Shown: positions 41,690 to 50,653 of the stretch, piece by piece | How positions within the stretch are numbered: position 1 is the stretch's first letter | Layout of the letters: every line of letters starts with the position of its first letter | Assembly: GCF_000952155.1 (NCBI RefSeq) | Contig: NZ_JYON01000008.1 | Span: 1 to 64,000 of the forward strand | DNA: 64,000 bases | DNA from: Aliterella atlantica CENA595 | GTDB taxonomy: Bacteria; Cyanobacteriota; Cyanobacteriia; Cyanobacteriales; Chroococcidiopsidaceae | Direction of reading: 5' to 3' | Position numbers and translations under genes: made by a program | Notes under the pieces: model-generated | The model's database searches: none | Told to the model about the DNA's origin: nothing | Seen by the model: the letters and a program-made list of their open reading frames with translations, nothing else

Positions 41690-42780
41690 TGACTAGATGG
41701 GGATTGCGATCGCGCTTATTTTTTTCTCACATTTTGGTAATGACTGTGGGGATAATTAGTTTGGTTGCGATCGGCAAAATTTCTTCGCCGCGCTTTTTCG
41801 TTCTGAAGCTAGAACAGTTAGAGGGTACGGGTTTTCGGTTGCGTTACGCTCGTCCGCAACTAATTGAAGGCTTTGAAAATGCTTGGTATCGCGGCACATT
41901 TTGGTCGGTAATTGCTAGTACCACAGCATCAGGAGCATTGAGTTATTGGCTATCGCGGCGTATCGTCCAAAGTTTGACGCAAATGGAACAAATGACTCAG
42001 CAGTTTGCATCAGGACAATTAGATCGGCGTTTACCTGCGAGCGATATTCCCGAACTCAATAGCCTCAGCGCTAGTTTTAACCGCATGGCAGATAGTTTAG
42101 AAGGAGTAGAACAAAGGCGTAGAGAACTAATTAGCGATCTTACACACGAACTAAGGACACCTTTAACCATTGTGCGGGGATATTTAGAAGAACTAGCCGA
42201 AGGAGGAATAGCACCTTCACCAGAAATATATCTGCAAATAGCAACTGAAACTAAGCGCTTAGAAAGGTTAGTTAACGATTTACAAGAACTATCTAAAGCT
42301 GAAGCAGGATACTTGGCAATTAACTTGCAACCTGTTAACTTACGTCCCTTATTAGAGTCATTAGTACAAAGATTTGCCGATCAATTGTTAGAAGAAGGAC
42401 CAACTTTAAGTTTGCAATGTCCGCCGCAATTGCCGCTAGTATTAGCAGATATCGATCGCACAGAACAAGTATTAGTAAATTTGCTAGGTAATGCCCTACT
42501 TTATACACCTACAGGTGCGATCGCACTTTGCGCCTGGGTAGAGCCAGGTTCGCTGTGGTTAGCAGTTACAGATACAGGCATTGGGATTGCTCCAGAGCAT
42601 TTACCGCATATATTCGAGCGCTTTTATCGAGCAGACAGGTCCAGGTCGCGTCATTCTGGAGGTACGGGGATAGGTTTAGCTATATCCCGCCGTCTAGTTG
42701 AACTGCAAGGCGGCGAGATTGCAGTTGAAAGCGAATTAGGTAAAGGCAGTACGTTTCGGTTCTTTTTGCCCTTGGTTTAA
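41689..42780 (+). CDS. Membrane sensor histidine kinase paired with the OmpR regulator
   Basis: The 363-residue kinase has two membrane segments (about 12-28, FSHILVMTVGIISLVAI; about 69-86, GTFWSVIASTTASGALSYWL) flanking a short loop of about 45 residues. HAMP spans about 87-140 (QMTQQFASGQLDRRLPASDI). HisKA carries its His in LISDLTHELRTPLTIV. HATPase has LVNLLGNALLYTP, DTGIGIAPEHLPHIFERFYR and GTGIGLAISRRLVE. The small external loop suggests sensing within the membrane or by partners. It is translated by TAATG overlap with the regulator. Confidence 0.93.
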   Translation: MTRWGLRSRLFFSHILVMTVGIISLVAIGKISSPRFFVLKLEQLEGTGFRLRYARPQLIEGFENAWYRGTFWSVIASTTASGALSYWLSRRIVQSLTQMEQMTQQFASGQLDRRLPASDIPELNSLSASFNRMADSLEGVEQRRRELISDLTHELRTPLTIVRGYLEELAEGGIAPSPEIYLQIATETKRLERLVNDLQELSKAEAGYLAINLQPVNLRPLLESLVQRFADQLLEEGPTLSLQCPPQLPLVLADIDRTEQVLVNLLGNALLYTPTGAIALCAWVEPGSLWLAVTDTGIGIAPEHLPHIFERFYRADRSRSRHSGGTGIGLAISRRLVELQGGEIAVESELGKGSTFRFFLPLV

Positions 42781-43101
42781 TTGTAGTGCTGCATTATCGC
42801 TTAAGCAATTTCTTCCTAATCCACTAGAGAAACCGCGTCCCGATTCGCAATCGCGCTCGTTGTAAGCTAGTAAAAACCGCACCGAGTCAGGTCGCCATAA
42901 GCTAACTACCTGCATCACGTTAGCGTTTAAGACGATTCGCGTACTTCTTAGACTGCATGACGCGCCCCTTCTTTGTGAATCTCTTTAGGAAGTTGCACAT
43001 TCTAACTAGAATCGTAACCAGGAGATACAACCCTAGATAAATCTTCTGCTGCGCCATACTTTTACCCCCAGATAAATCTTGCTATCCTAGTTTGCCCAAA
43101 T
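42781..43101. other. Convergent gap without clear genes
   Basis: This is 321 bases between the sensor kinase stop and the DacB stop. A 60-codon minus-strand frame overlaps the kinase gene and lacks any family pattern. No strong terminator hairpin was found, nor a repeat. I see nothing further. Confidence 0.5.
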
Positions 43102-44640
43102 TTAGCAACGACGCAAGCTGGCAAGATTAACGACAATTTCATCAACAGCTTGTCTTAAAACTGTCGTAGGTCGATCTGATTGATTGACAATAATACTAAA
43201 AACTAGAGGTTCGTAATTTGGCGCTTCTATATACCCTGACAACCCAATAGCACCACTTATCGTCCCTGTCTTAGCACTGACAATACCTTGAGCGGGCGTA
43301 CCTTGCAAGCGATTTTTCAGCGTACCGCTAACGCCTGCTATTGGCAAGGAGGCGCGATAAATAGCCGCCTGGGGTGACTTTGCCATTGCATTGAGGGTTT
43401 GGGCGATCGCTTTTGGCGTTGCTAAATTATGCCGCGACAATCCCGAACCATCTGCTAATACATACCCAGTTGCATCTACTCCTAGTGTTGTCAAAGCTTG
43501 TTTGACTGCAATTATTCCTTTTTGCGAGTTACTATTAGAGGAATTTACCCTACTTCCTAACGCCCGTAACAACGCTTCTGCATACAAGTTGTTGCTATTT
43601 TGATTTGTCTCTATTAATAACTGCGATAAGGGCGACGAATTTATGGCTGCAAGTTCAGGTGCTTTAGCTAGTTGCTTTTGCACTTCAATAATATTTAGTC
43701 TTACCCTGTCGCTATTATCCGCAATCCCTGCAACCAATAGTACGCGGCGCAAATGCTGCACAAAATTTTCTGCTGGGTTGACTACAGCTAGCGCTACTGA
43801 TTCAGGTGGAGAATCGGCGCTTAACTGTCCGCTTATCTGCAAAATACCGCTTAAATCTCTATTTACTACAACTTCTGCTGGTGATTTTGGCTTTGCTGTC
43901 ACCGATTGATTATCAACTTGCCACATTCTTGCAGCAATTGGATCTTGCCAAACAAGGCGCAATGGTTGATTTACTTGTTGCGGTAATAGCTGTAACGTTA
44001 CAGCATTTTGATTCAAAATTAAGCTGCCAATGGGTGCGCCATAATCTGCCTGAATATCTCCCCATTCCCAATCTGGGCTGATGATATCGTCAGCACGATC
44101 GCCTTCAACTCCTAAATATATTAATTGACGCACTCCGGTAAGCTTCAACTGCCTTGCTAATGCTGTAAGCTGCACATCTGTCAAACTTGGATCTCCCCTT
44201 CCCACAAGGCGCAGCAGCCCGTCATCTGTGCCATAAATGGAAGTGCGAAACCGAAAGTTTGCCCCTAACTTTTGTAAAGCCGCAGCAGTTGTTAGTAGTT
44301 TGAGGTTTGAAGCGGGAATAAAATATTTATCTGCATCGCGGCTATAGAGATTTTGAGCATTATTTAATTTTTGAACGACGATTCCCCAACGCGATCTGCT
44401 AAATTGGGGGCGATCGATAATCCTATCTATTGCCGTACCTAACTGCGCTGGGCAAACAGAATTAGGAGATTTTAACAGATCGGGTAGCGCAGACTGGGCG
44501 TAAATGCCCTGAATATTTCTTTTAGCTGCAACTGGTTGGCTAATGCTGAACTGGGCGTTGAGCAAAATTAGAACTAAACTTGTCTGTTTAGTCATGCCAC
44601 TGGCGAACTTTACCGATTTACTTTTGAATAATTGCCACAT
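43102..44640 (-). CDS. dacB: D-Ala-D-Ala carboxypeptidase/endopeptidase (PBP4/DacB, S13 family)
   Basis: The 512-residue protein has an N-terminal signal (about 20-38, TSLVLILLNAQFSISQPVAA). Active-site motifs are SxxK in FIPASNLKLLTTAAAL (about residue 107), SxN in QNSNNLYAEALLRALG and KTG in IVSAKTGTISGAIGLSGYIE. The large insert between SxxK and SxN is typical of S13 enzymes. It trims or cleaves peptidoglycan cross-links in the periplasm. YVLADGSGLSRHNLATPKAI also matches the family. The gene is complete, and convergent with the sensor kinase. Confidence 0.95.
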   Translation of the reverse strand: MWQLFKSKSVKFASGMTKQTSLVLILLNAQFSISQPVAAKRNIQGIYAQSALPDLLKSPNSVCPAQLGTAIDRIIDRPQFSRSRWGIVVQKLNNAQNLYSRDADKYFIPASNLKLLTTAAALQKLGANFRFRTSIYGTDDGLLRLVGRGDPSLTDVQLTALARQLKLTGVRQLIYLGVEGDRADDIISPDWEWGDIQADYGAPIGSLILNQNAVTLQLLPQQVNQPLRLVWQDPIAARMWQVDNQSVTAKPKSPAEVVVNRDLSGILQISGQLSADSPPESVALAVVNPAENFVQHLRRVLLVAGIADNSDRVRLNIIEVQKQLAKAPELAAINSSPLSQLLIETNQNSNNLYAEALLRALGSRVNSSNSNSQKGIIAVKQALTTLGVDATGYVLADGSGLSRHNLATPKAIAQTLNAMAKSPQAAIYRASLPIAGVSGTLKNRLQGTPAQGIVSAKTGTISGAIGLSGYIEAPNYEPLVFSIIVNQSDRPTTVLRQAVDEIVVNLASLRRC

Positions 44641-44867
44641 CTGATTATTTTGCGATCGCGATGTTAGATTTTAGGCATTTTTCAGCCCCAAATTACCAAA
44701 TCTAAGTAAACCTTTCCCCAGACAGAACCCCTGAAAATTTACCTTGGATATAATTTTTACAATGACTGCTTAAGTAATCCGGCTATTAGGCTCAGAAAAA
44801 CCAGTCGCAGAGATTGTATCTACCATAAATTCAGTTAATATACAAACTATTTTTGGCATCTAACACT

Positions 44868-45611
44868 ATGGCAGCCCAAGATCGAGGTTTAAATACTCCT
44901 CCTAGTCCCACTGTTATCCAGTATCCCAGCAATAAAGGTAATAAAACTTTGGCGGCGATCGCATTATTACTATCTAGTCTGGCTTTATTAGGTACGGGCT
45001 TAACATTATTTCAAGTCTCTCAACTGCGGCAAGAACTCAGCCAAGTAAGAGATAGCATCAATAGTTTATCTGCTGCTAATTCCAATGCCCAAACTCAAGC
45101 CCCGTTGACAGCACAAACCAATGATGGCACATCTGCGACTTACTCCGCAGTTCCTCTTAATACCGTTCCTCCAACAACTGTATCGCCTACAGCACCCAAT
45201 CCTACTATTACACAAGCCCCTGTAAGTAATGCTGGCATCCAACCAGGGCAATTTGTTCAGCCTGCCTTTAAAACTAAAGGACAAGTAGAATTACTACAAG
45301 TAAATAGAGTTAAAAGTCAGCCTGATGTAGTAAACGTGCAAGTGCGCGTCCGCTTGCTAAGACCGCAAGAGGCAGTTGGCAGCGATGCTATGTATATAGG
45401 TGGGGCAACAGCCCGCAACCCCGAAACTAGCGAAACTTACCAGGCGGTTGATGATAAATCAACAGGTACAGTTTCTCTGTACTCAATGAAAATAGCGAAC
45501 CAGTCTTCAGCCGACGCTTATGTATGGTTGCAAATTCCTAAAGAAGTTAGCAACGTAGATATCTACATTCCCAATACCCAAGCATTTCAAAACGTGCCAA
45601 TTGCCAATTAA
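44868..45611 (+). CDS. Membrane-anchored hypothetical protein, tandem paralogue A
   Basis: From the ATG at 44868 this is 247 residues; a TTG at 44853 lies in the shared upstream stretch. It begins MAAQDRGLNTPPSPTVIQYP. A single membrane helix (about 27-47, TLAAIALLLSSLALLGTGLT) and a short coiled coil (QVSQLRQELSQVRDSINSLS) precede a Thr/Pro/Ala-rich linker (about 80-135). The C-terminal beta-rich domain (about 140-247) contains VELLQVNRVKSQPDVVNVQV and ends EVSNVDIYIPNTQAFQNVPI. It resembles PilO/anti-sigma-like topology only in general form. The function is unknown. It is followed 65 bases later by its duplicate. Confidence 0.8.
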   Translation: MAAQDRGLNTPPSPTVIQYPSNKGNKTLAAIALLLSSLALLGTGLTLFQVSQLRQELSQVRDSINSLSAANSNAQTQAPLTAQTNDGTSATYSAVPLNTVPPTTVSPTAPNPTITQAPVSNAGIQPGQFVQPAFKTKGQVELLQVNRVKSQPDVVNVQVRVRLLRPQEAVGSDAMYIGGATARNPETSETYQAVDDKSTGTVSLYSMKIANQSSADAYVWLQIPKEVSNVDIYIPNTQAFQNVPIAN

Positions 45612-45676
45612 AATTTATGGCGCATCGCATCTCGTTGTAGTACACAAAAATTTGATAGTAGTTCTTATCTAACACT

Positions 45677-46426
45677 ATGGCAGCCCAAGATCGAGGTTTA
45701 AATACTCCTCCCAGTCCTACTGTTGTCCAGTATGCCAATAATAGAGGCAACAAAGCTTTATCTGCGATCGCATTATTACTATCTAGTCTAGCTTTATTGG
45801 GTACGGGCTTAACATTATTTCAAGTTTCCCAATTGCGGCAAGAACTCAGCCAGATAAAAGATAGTATCAATACTTTGTCTGTTGCTAACTCCAATGCCCA
45901 AAATCAAGTACCGCTGAATGCACAAACCAACGATGGTACATCTGCAACCTACTCCGCAGTTCCCCCTAATACTGTCCCCCCAGTAAATTCTGTCCCACCA
46001 ACAACAGTACCCAATACTACTACCACCCAAGCGCCTGCAACTAATGCAGCCATTCAACCTGGTCAATTTGTGCAACCTGTTTTTGGAACCAAAGGACGAA
46101 TAGAATTACTCAGAGTTAATAGAGTTGAAGGGCAGCCTGATATAGTTAACGTCCAAATGCGTGTACGTGTACTTAGACCACAAGTGACAACTTACAGTGA
46201 TTCTATTTATCTAGAGGGGACAACTGCCCGCAATCTCCAAACTACCGCAACTTACAAAGCCGTGTCTGGTGAATCAACGGGTTCTGTATCTTTGTTTTCA
46301 ATGAAAACTCAAAATCAAACTTCAGCCGATGCTTATGTATGGCTACAGATTCCTAAAGAAGTCAGCAATGTAGATATATATATCCCCAACACCCAAGCAT
46401 TTCAAAACGTACCAATTGCTAACTAG
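45677..46426 (+). CDS. Membrane-anchored hypothetical protein, tandem paralogue B
   Basis: This 249-residue protein is the tandem copy of the preceding gene. Identical or near-identical parts include the start MAAQDRGLNTPPSPTVVQYA, the membrane helix ALSAIALLLSSLALLGTGLT and the C-terminal SSADAYVWLQIPKEVSNVD-like end with NTQAFQNVPI. The Pro/Thr linker and the middle of the beta domain (RPQVTTYSDSIYLEGTTARN) have diverged. The upstream ATCTAACACT just before the ATG is also shared. Duplication was tandem; the function is unknown. A strong hairpin follows. Confidence 0.8.
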   Translation: MAAQDRGLNTPPSPTVVQYANNRGNKALSAIALLLSSLALLGTGLTLFQVSQLRQELSQIKDSINTLSVANSNAQNQVPLNAQTNDGTSATYSAVPPNTVPPVNSVPPTTVPNTTTTQAPATNAAIQPGQFVQPVFGTKGRIELLRVNRVEGQPDIVNVQMRVRVLRPQVTTYSDSIYLEGTTARNLQTTATYKAVSGESTGSVSLFSMKTQNQTSADAYVWLQIPKEVSNVDIYIPNTQAFQNVPIAN

Positions 46427-46429
46427 AAA

Positions 46430-46459
46430 ATCGGCGGGATAAAATATTATCCCGCCGAT
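46430..46459. terminator. Bidirectional terminator between paralogue B and ilvB
   Basis: A perfect 13-bp stem ATCGGCGGGATAA / TTATCCCGCCGAT with a 4-base loop sits between two convergent stops (46426 plus, 46483 minus). It is GC-rich at the base and AT-rich at the tip; no long T-run is present. Confidence 0.75.
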
Positions 46460-46482
46460 CGCATAATTAAAATTACCCTTAT

Positions 46483-48396
46483 CTACAGCTTAGTACCGCA
46501 TTCAGGGCAGAAATTGTTACCAATATTTTTAGCCCCACAACTGCTGCAATAAACTGGTTCTACTTGTTGTGGTTGCGGGCGTTCCGGCAAACCAATCATC
46601 TGCGAATTGCTCTTGCCTGGCGCTACCATTGGATAGCAGTTTTCATCTCTGGTAACGTGCGCGTCTACTAACACTGGACCATTGTGTGCCAGCATTTGCG
46701 CGATCGCATTTGGCAATTCTTCGCGGCTATGAATCGTTATCCCCTTTATCCCATAAGCCTTTGCCAGCATCTCGAAGTCTGGCATTGCTGGCTGCATATT
46801 TGAGGACGAATAACGTTCGCCATAAAAAGCTTGCTGCCATTGCCGTACCATTCCCTGCCAACCATTGTTGACAACTACGATCTTGACATTTATACCATAG
46901 TGTGCTAACGTCCCCAATTCTTGCAAATTCATCTGGAAACTAGCATCGCCACTAATACAAATTACTTCTTCCTGCGGTAAGGCAACTTTAGCACCCATAG
47001 CAGCAGGCAAGCCATAACCCATAGTGCCTAATCCCGCGCTAGAAATCCAGCGACGCGGACCATTTTTCAAAAATTGTGCCGACCACATTTGATGCTGTCC
47101 AACATCAGTTGTATAGTAAGCATCCGGCGCTTGAGTAGCTAGTTCGACAATTACCTCTTGAGGCGACACACTATCAGCGTGGTGAGGTACATTCAACGGG
47201 TAATCTTGCCGCCAACTACTAATTTTATTTAACCATTCTTGAGTTTGGTTAGGTGCAGCACTGCCGCTTGCTTGACATAAAGCCAGCAATTCTATCAATA
47301 CTAAGCGCACGTCACCGACAATCGGCACGTCGGGAACGCGGTTTTTACCTACTTCCGCCGGATCGATATCGATGTGAATTACCCTAGCGCGAGAAGCAAA
47401 TTCATCTAACTTACCAGTAACGCGATCGTCAAATCTTGCACCTACACAAATTAGTAAATCGCACTCGCTCACTGAGAAATTAGCATAAGCTGTGCCATGC
47501 ATTCCTAGCATTCCCAAGGCTAGAGGATGATTTTCATCAAAAGCACCCTTACCCATCAACGTCGTAGTAACGGGAATATTAAATAACTCAGCTAACTGTT
47601 GAATTTCTGCATGAGCATTAGCTGCGATCGCACCACCACCTACATACAGTAACGGACGGCGTGCTTTTTGAATCAACTGCAACGCTGCATTAATTTGCCG
47701 AGGATTGCCTTTAACTGTAGGACGATACCCTGGAAGCTTTACTTGTCCAGGTTCTACGCTTACGTAGTCGAACTCCTCTAAGCCTACATCTTTGGGAACA
47801 TCAATTAATACTGGTCCTGGTCTACCCGTACTAGCGATATAAAATGCTTCGGCGACAATTCGCGCCATATCTCTAACATCGCGCACTACAAAAGAATGCT
47901 TGACGATGGGCAAGGTAATTCCATAAATATCAGTCTCTTGAAAAGCATCCGTACCGATCGCCGCGCGAGATACTTGCCCTGTGACAATTACCATCGGGAT
48001 CGAGTCCATTTGCGCCGTAGCAATACCTGTAACTAGGTTAGTTGCTCCTGGTCCTGAAGTGGCAAAACACACGCCTACTTTACCTGTAGCCCGCGCGTAG
48101 CCATCAGCCGCATGAGCCGCACCTTGTTCGTGGCGAACCAAAATATGTTCGATACCGCCCGCAGCTTCAGCCTTATACAATTCGTCGTACAAAGGCAAAA
48201 TTGCCCCACCAGGATAGCCAAAAATATGCTCAACGCCGTGACGTTTGAGACTGTCAATTAAGGCAAATCCCCCAGTAGCGCGTATAGGGCTAGATATAGC
48301 TGCTCTAGATACTTCTTGAACTTTTACGGAATTAATCTTAGCAATGGAGTCCCCGTCTGAGATATTTGGCGATCGCACTTGATAAACCTCACGCAA
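46483..48396 (-). CDS. ilvB: Acetolactate synthase large subunit with C-terminal zinc ribbon
   Basis: The 637-residue TPP-dependent enzyme makes acetolactate or acetohydroxybutyrate for branched-chain amino acids. It contains [15 protein letters not shown] with catalytic Glu in [16 protein letters not shown], the FAD domain around [20 protein letters not shown] and the TPP/Mg motif [15 protein letters not shown] followed by VVNNGW. The last 21 residues (617-637) form CxxC-x9-CxxC (Cys617, 620, 630, 633), a zinc ribbon that is not part of the standard E. coli-type subunit. No ilvN lies adjacent. The N-terminal 35 residues are an extra leader. Confidence 0.95.
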   Translation of the reverse strand: MREVYQVRSPNISDGDSIAKINSVKVQEVSRAAISSPIRATGGFALIDSLKRHGVEHIFGYPGGAILPLYDELYKAEAAGGIEHILVRHEQGAAHAADGYARATGKVGVCFATSGPGATNLVTGIATAQMDSIPMVIVTGQVSRAAIGTDAFQETDIYGITLPIVKHSFVVRDVRDMARIVAEAFYIASTGRPGPVLIDVPKDVGLEEFDYVSVEPGQVKLPGYRPTVKGNPRQINAALQLIQKARRPLLYVGGGAIAANAHAEIQQLAELFNIPVTTTLMGKGAFDENHPLALGMLGMHGTAYANFSVSECDLLICVGARFDDRVTGKLDEFASRARVIHIDIDPAEVGKNRVPDVPIVGDVRLVLIELLALCQASGSAAPNQTQEWLNKISSWRQDYPLNVPHHADSVSPQEVIVELATQAPDAYYTTDVGQHQMWSAQFLKNGPRRWISSAGLGTMGYGLPAAMGAKVALPQEEVICISGDASFQMNLQELGTLAHYGINVKIVVVNNGWQGMVRQWQQAFYGERYSSSNMQPAMPDFEMLAKAYGIKGITIHSREELPNAIAQMLAHNGPVLVDAHVTRDENCYPMVAPGKSNSQMIGLPERPQPQQVEPVYCSSCGAKNIGNNFCPECGTKL

Positions 48397-48514
48397 CAGC
48401 TAATTTGATTGCAGTATTATTTGTAGCTAAAGATGCATTTTAATGTAAAACAATACTCTAATGTTGACATGAATTCTTATCTTTGACAGTAACAATCAGC
48501 AGCTATTGTCAAAG

Positions 48515-49798
48515 TTAGATTACATTGCGTAAAACTCGGCGGGTATTGTGCCAAGCCCAGACACCAACTAAGGTCACAAACACGCTCATACCCAGCAAAA
48601 CTAGCTGTAAGCCTAAAGCCGCTGAACCGACCCAATTGCCAAGTGCATCTGTCAATGGTCCAGTAATTGCCAAAGGCAAGCTTAAAGCAATGTTAATCGC
48701 ATTATTTTGAAATCCAAACACTTTGCCATGCATACTCGCGGGTGTTTGTTGTTGAATCACCGTTTGCATGGGTACGCCAATCAAGGCAGCGCCTAGACCT
48801 AAAAATACACTGATGCCTAAGCCTATAACCACACTATCGCTAAAGCTAAATACAGCTAAAGCAATAGCCATAGATAAAAAACCAATTAAAGGTAAAGGTT
48901 TGTGATGAAAGCGATCGCCCCAATGACCTAAGATTCCTGCACCCAATACCATGCCGATTCCAGCCGTTGCTAACAAAGCATACTTATTGGACTCTAAGCC
49001 AATCTTACTGCCTAATTCAACTGCGAGTACCGTCATCGCGGCAAATACAGAGTAAAGTGCAGTCAACTGGATCATCGCATTACTTACTAGGCGGTTTTGG
49101 CGCAAGTAAGCCAAACCCGCTTTAAAATCATGCCAAGGATGTACCTCAATCTGAGCATCTGTACTTCTAACTTCCTGCAAAGGCATCAAGTAAAATACAG
49201 CCGCAGCTAACAGATACAATCCACCTACTAATATTTCTTGCCCGCTTTCTCCCCAAGTTTCTGCTAAAGCTAATAACGGCTCTCCTACCGCAAAGCCGAC
49301 AATTACAGCGCCCATCATCGTTGTTGTAAACAAGGCATTTGCTGACAGTAGAGATTCTTTTTTTACCACTAGGGGAATTGCTGCTTGTTCAGCCGGAGCG
49401 AAAAATTGCGTCATTACAGATTCGCAAAAAGCAATCAAAATTAGCACAATATATAGTTTGGGCAGCAATGGCAACGACAATATTAATAGTCCCCTACTCC
49501 AATTGCAAACCTCTAAAACCTGCTTTTTTTGGAAGCGATCTACAAAAATACCTGCCGCAGAGCCAAACAAAATTGCTGGTAGAGTGCAAGCAATTAGCAA
49601 AACAGAGCGTACAGAATTAGCTCCCCAATTGGAGGGCGATGGGTAGCTTTCTAGTAAAGGAATAGTCAGCAAGATAAAAAATATCTTATCTGCTACCTGC
49701 GATACTACTTGTCCGCTCCACAGCGCTAGAAAAGAGCGATTTTTCAGCAAGGCACGAAACCCGCTGTTGGGAGCGGAAGGTTCTTCAACAGGAAACAT
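48515..49798 (-). CDS. MFS permease (MFS_3/MFS_1 type)
   Basis: This 427-residue transporter has about 12 membrane helices. The first helix pair carries FLALWSGQVVSQVADKIFFI, and the loop GIFVDRFQKKQVLEVCNWSR is the MFS motif between helices 2 and 3, which is typical of the MFS_3 group that also includes enterobactin exporter-like proteins. A second conserved part is LGHWGDRFHHKPLPLIGFLS. The central loop is short and basic. The substrate is unknown; export of a small compound is typical. It is 8 bases from the next gene upstream (49807), so the two are co-transcribed. Confidence 0.85.
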   Translation of the reverse strand: MFPVEEPSAPNSGFRALLKNRSFLALWSGQVVSQVADKIFFILLTIPLLESYPSPSNWGANSVRSVLLIACTLPAILFGSAAGIFVDRFQKKQVLEVCNWSRGLLILSLPLLPKLYIVLILIAFCESVMTQFFAPAEQAAIPLVVKKESLLSANALFTTTMMGAVIVGFAVGEPLLALAETWGESGQEILVGGLYLLAAAVFYLMPLQEVRSTDAQIEVHPWHDFKAGLAYLRQNRLVSNAMIQLTALYSVFAAMTVLAVELGSKIGLESNKYALLATAGIGMVLGAGILGHWGDRFHHKPLPLIGFLSMAIALAVFSFSDSVVIGLGISVFLGLGAALIGVPMQTVIQQQTPASMHGKVFGFQNNAINIALSLPLAITGPLTDALGNWVGSAALGLQLVLLGMSVFVTLVGVWAWHNTRRVLRNVI

Positions 49799-49806
49799 AA
49801 TAATTT

Positions 49807-50400
49807 TTAAATAACTTCAGACTCGTCACTAATCTCCTCAATATATCGTTTCAACAGAATATATAAAAATTGGGCTGCACTTAAGTAACGCGATCGCGCT
49901 ACTTCTGCTTGAGAACTGACTACCCACCCAGTAACATTAGCAGGCGATCGCCACAATTCTAAATGCTCTACTGGTGGATCGGCGTAGAAATCCTCCCGAC
50001 GATGGAATAGTAGCGCCGTATCGTGCGTAAAGCGATCGTGACTGAGGCAATGGATCGGAAAATTGCCCGCTAGCGGCACTCCCCAGCTATCTACAGCAAT
50101 TAACGCTCGAACGCGCCCGCCCATTATCTGCCATCCCCAAGCTGCGCCGATTGCTCCCACGTTACCCGCACTAAAACTAATCAATACTAAGGGTAAAGCG
50201 CTGCGAGGATTACCGTAGCATTCTTGCAAAAATCGGAGGATATGGAATGTAGATAAATTTTTATAGCCCTCAGCCGGAAAAATCCGTAAATTTCCTGAGA
50301 TATCCCAGCTTGAATTGGCAGACAATAGAAGTTCAAACTCCCTTACAAAACTTCGTGTTAGTTCGGGTGCGTGAATGCCAGGACAAATAAAAACATTCAT
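49807..50400 (-). CDS. Alpha/beta-hydrolase-like protein of unknown function
   Basis: From ATG 50400 this is 197 residues; an upstream start would add a hydrophobic extension. It begins MNVFICPGIHAPELTRSFVR, and FPAEGYKNLS then LPLVLISFSAGNVGAIGAAW give a strand-Ser-x-Gly nucleophile-elbow-like turn (SFSAG, about residues 84-88). ALIAVDSWGVPLAGNFPIHC and HRREDFYADPPVEHLELW could position Asp and His. It looks like a lipase or thioesterase-like fold, but the GxSxG motif is altered to SxSAG and no activity can be asserted. It lies just upstream of the MFS gene with an 8-base gap. Confidence 0.6.
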   Translation of the reverse strand: MNVFICPGIHAPELTRSFVREFELLLSANSSWDISGNLRIFPAEGYKNLSTFHILRFLQECYGNPRSALPLVLISFSAGNVGAIGAAWGWQIMGGRVRALIAVDSWGVPLAGNFPIHCLSHDRFTHDTALLFHRREDFYADPPVEHLELWRSPANVTGWVVSSQAEVARSRYLSAAQFLYILLKRYIEEISDESEVI

Positions 50401-50653
50401 TACGAAAATAAAAAATAAAATGAATAATAGTAAGTAAGCAGTCAGCAAGTTTCTAATTAATAGGTTTTAGCTAAGTTTAAATAATTTTTATAAAAAGTAA
50501 TATAGCAGAATGAAAAATATTCTTGGGCAATTGAACTCATTAAGTGCATCTCTATGGCTAAAAATAAAAATGCTCCAAAGTGCAACGCTGTTTAATTGCT
50601 TGATGTTCTATCTATAAAATCCACACGTTTGGTAAGGAAAGGAAAAACCCTAA

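Noticed and set aside
42736-42918. 60-codon minus-strand frame
   Set aside because: It overlaps the end of the sensor kinase and shows random-like composition.
48481-48514. CTTTGACA / TGTCAAAG stem after the MFS gene as a terminator
   Set aside because: The loop is 18 bases and no T-run follows on the minus strand. The evidence is too weak to list as a feature.
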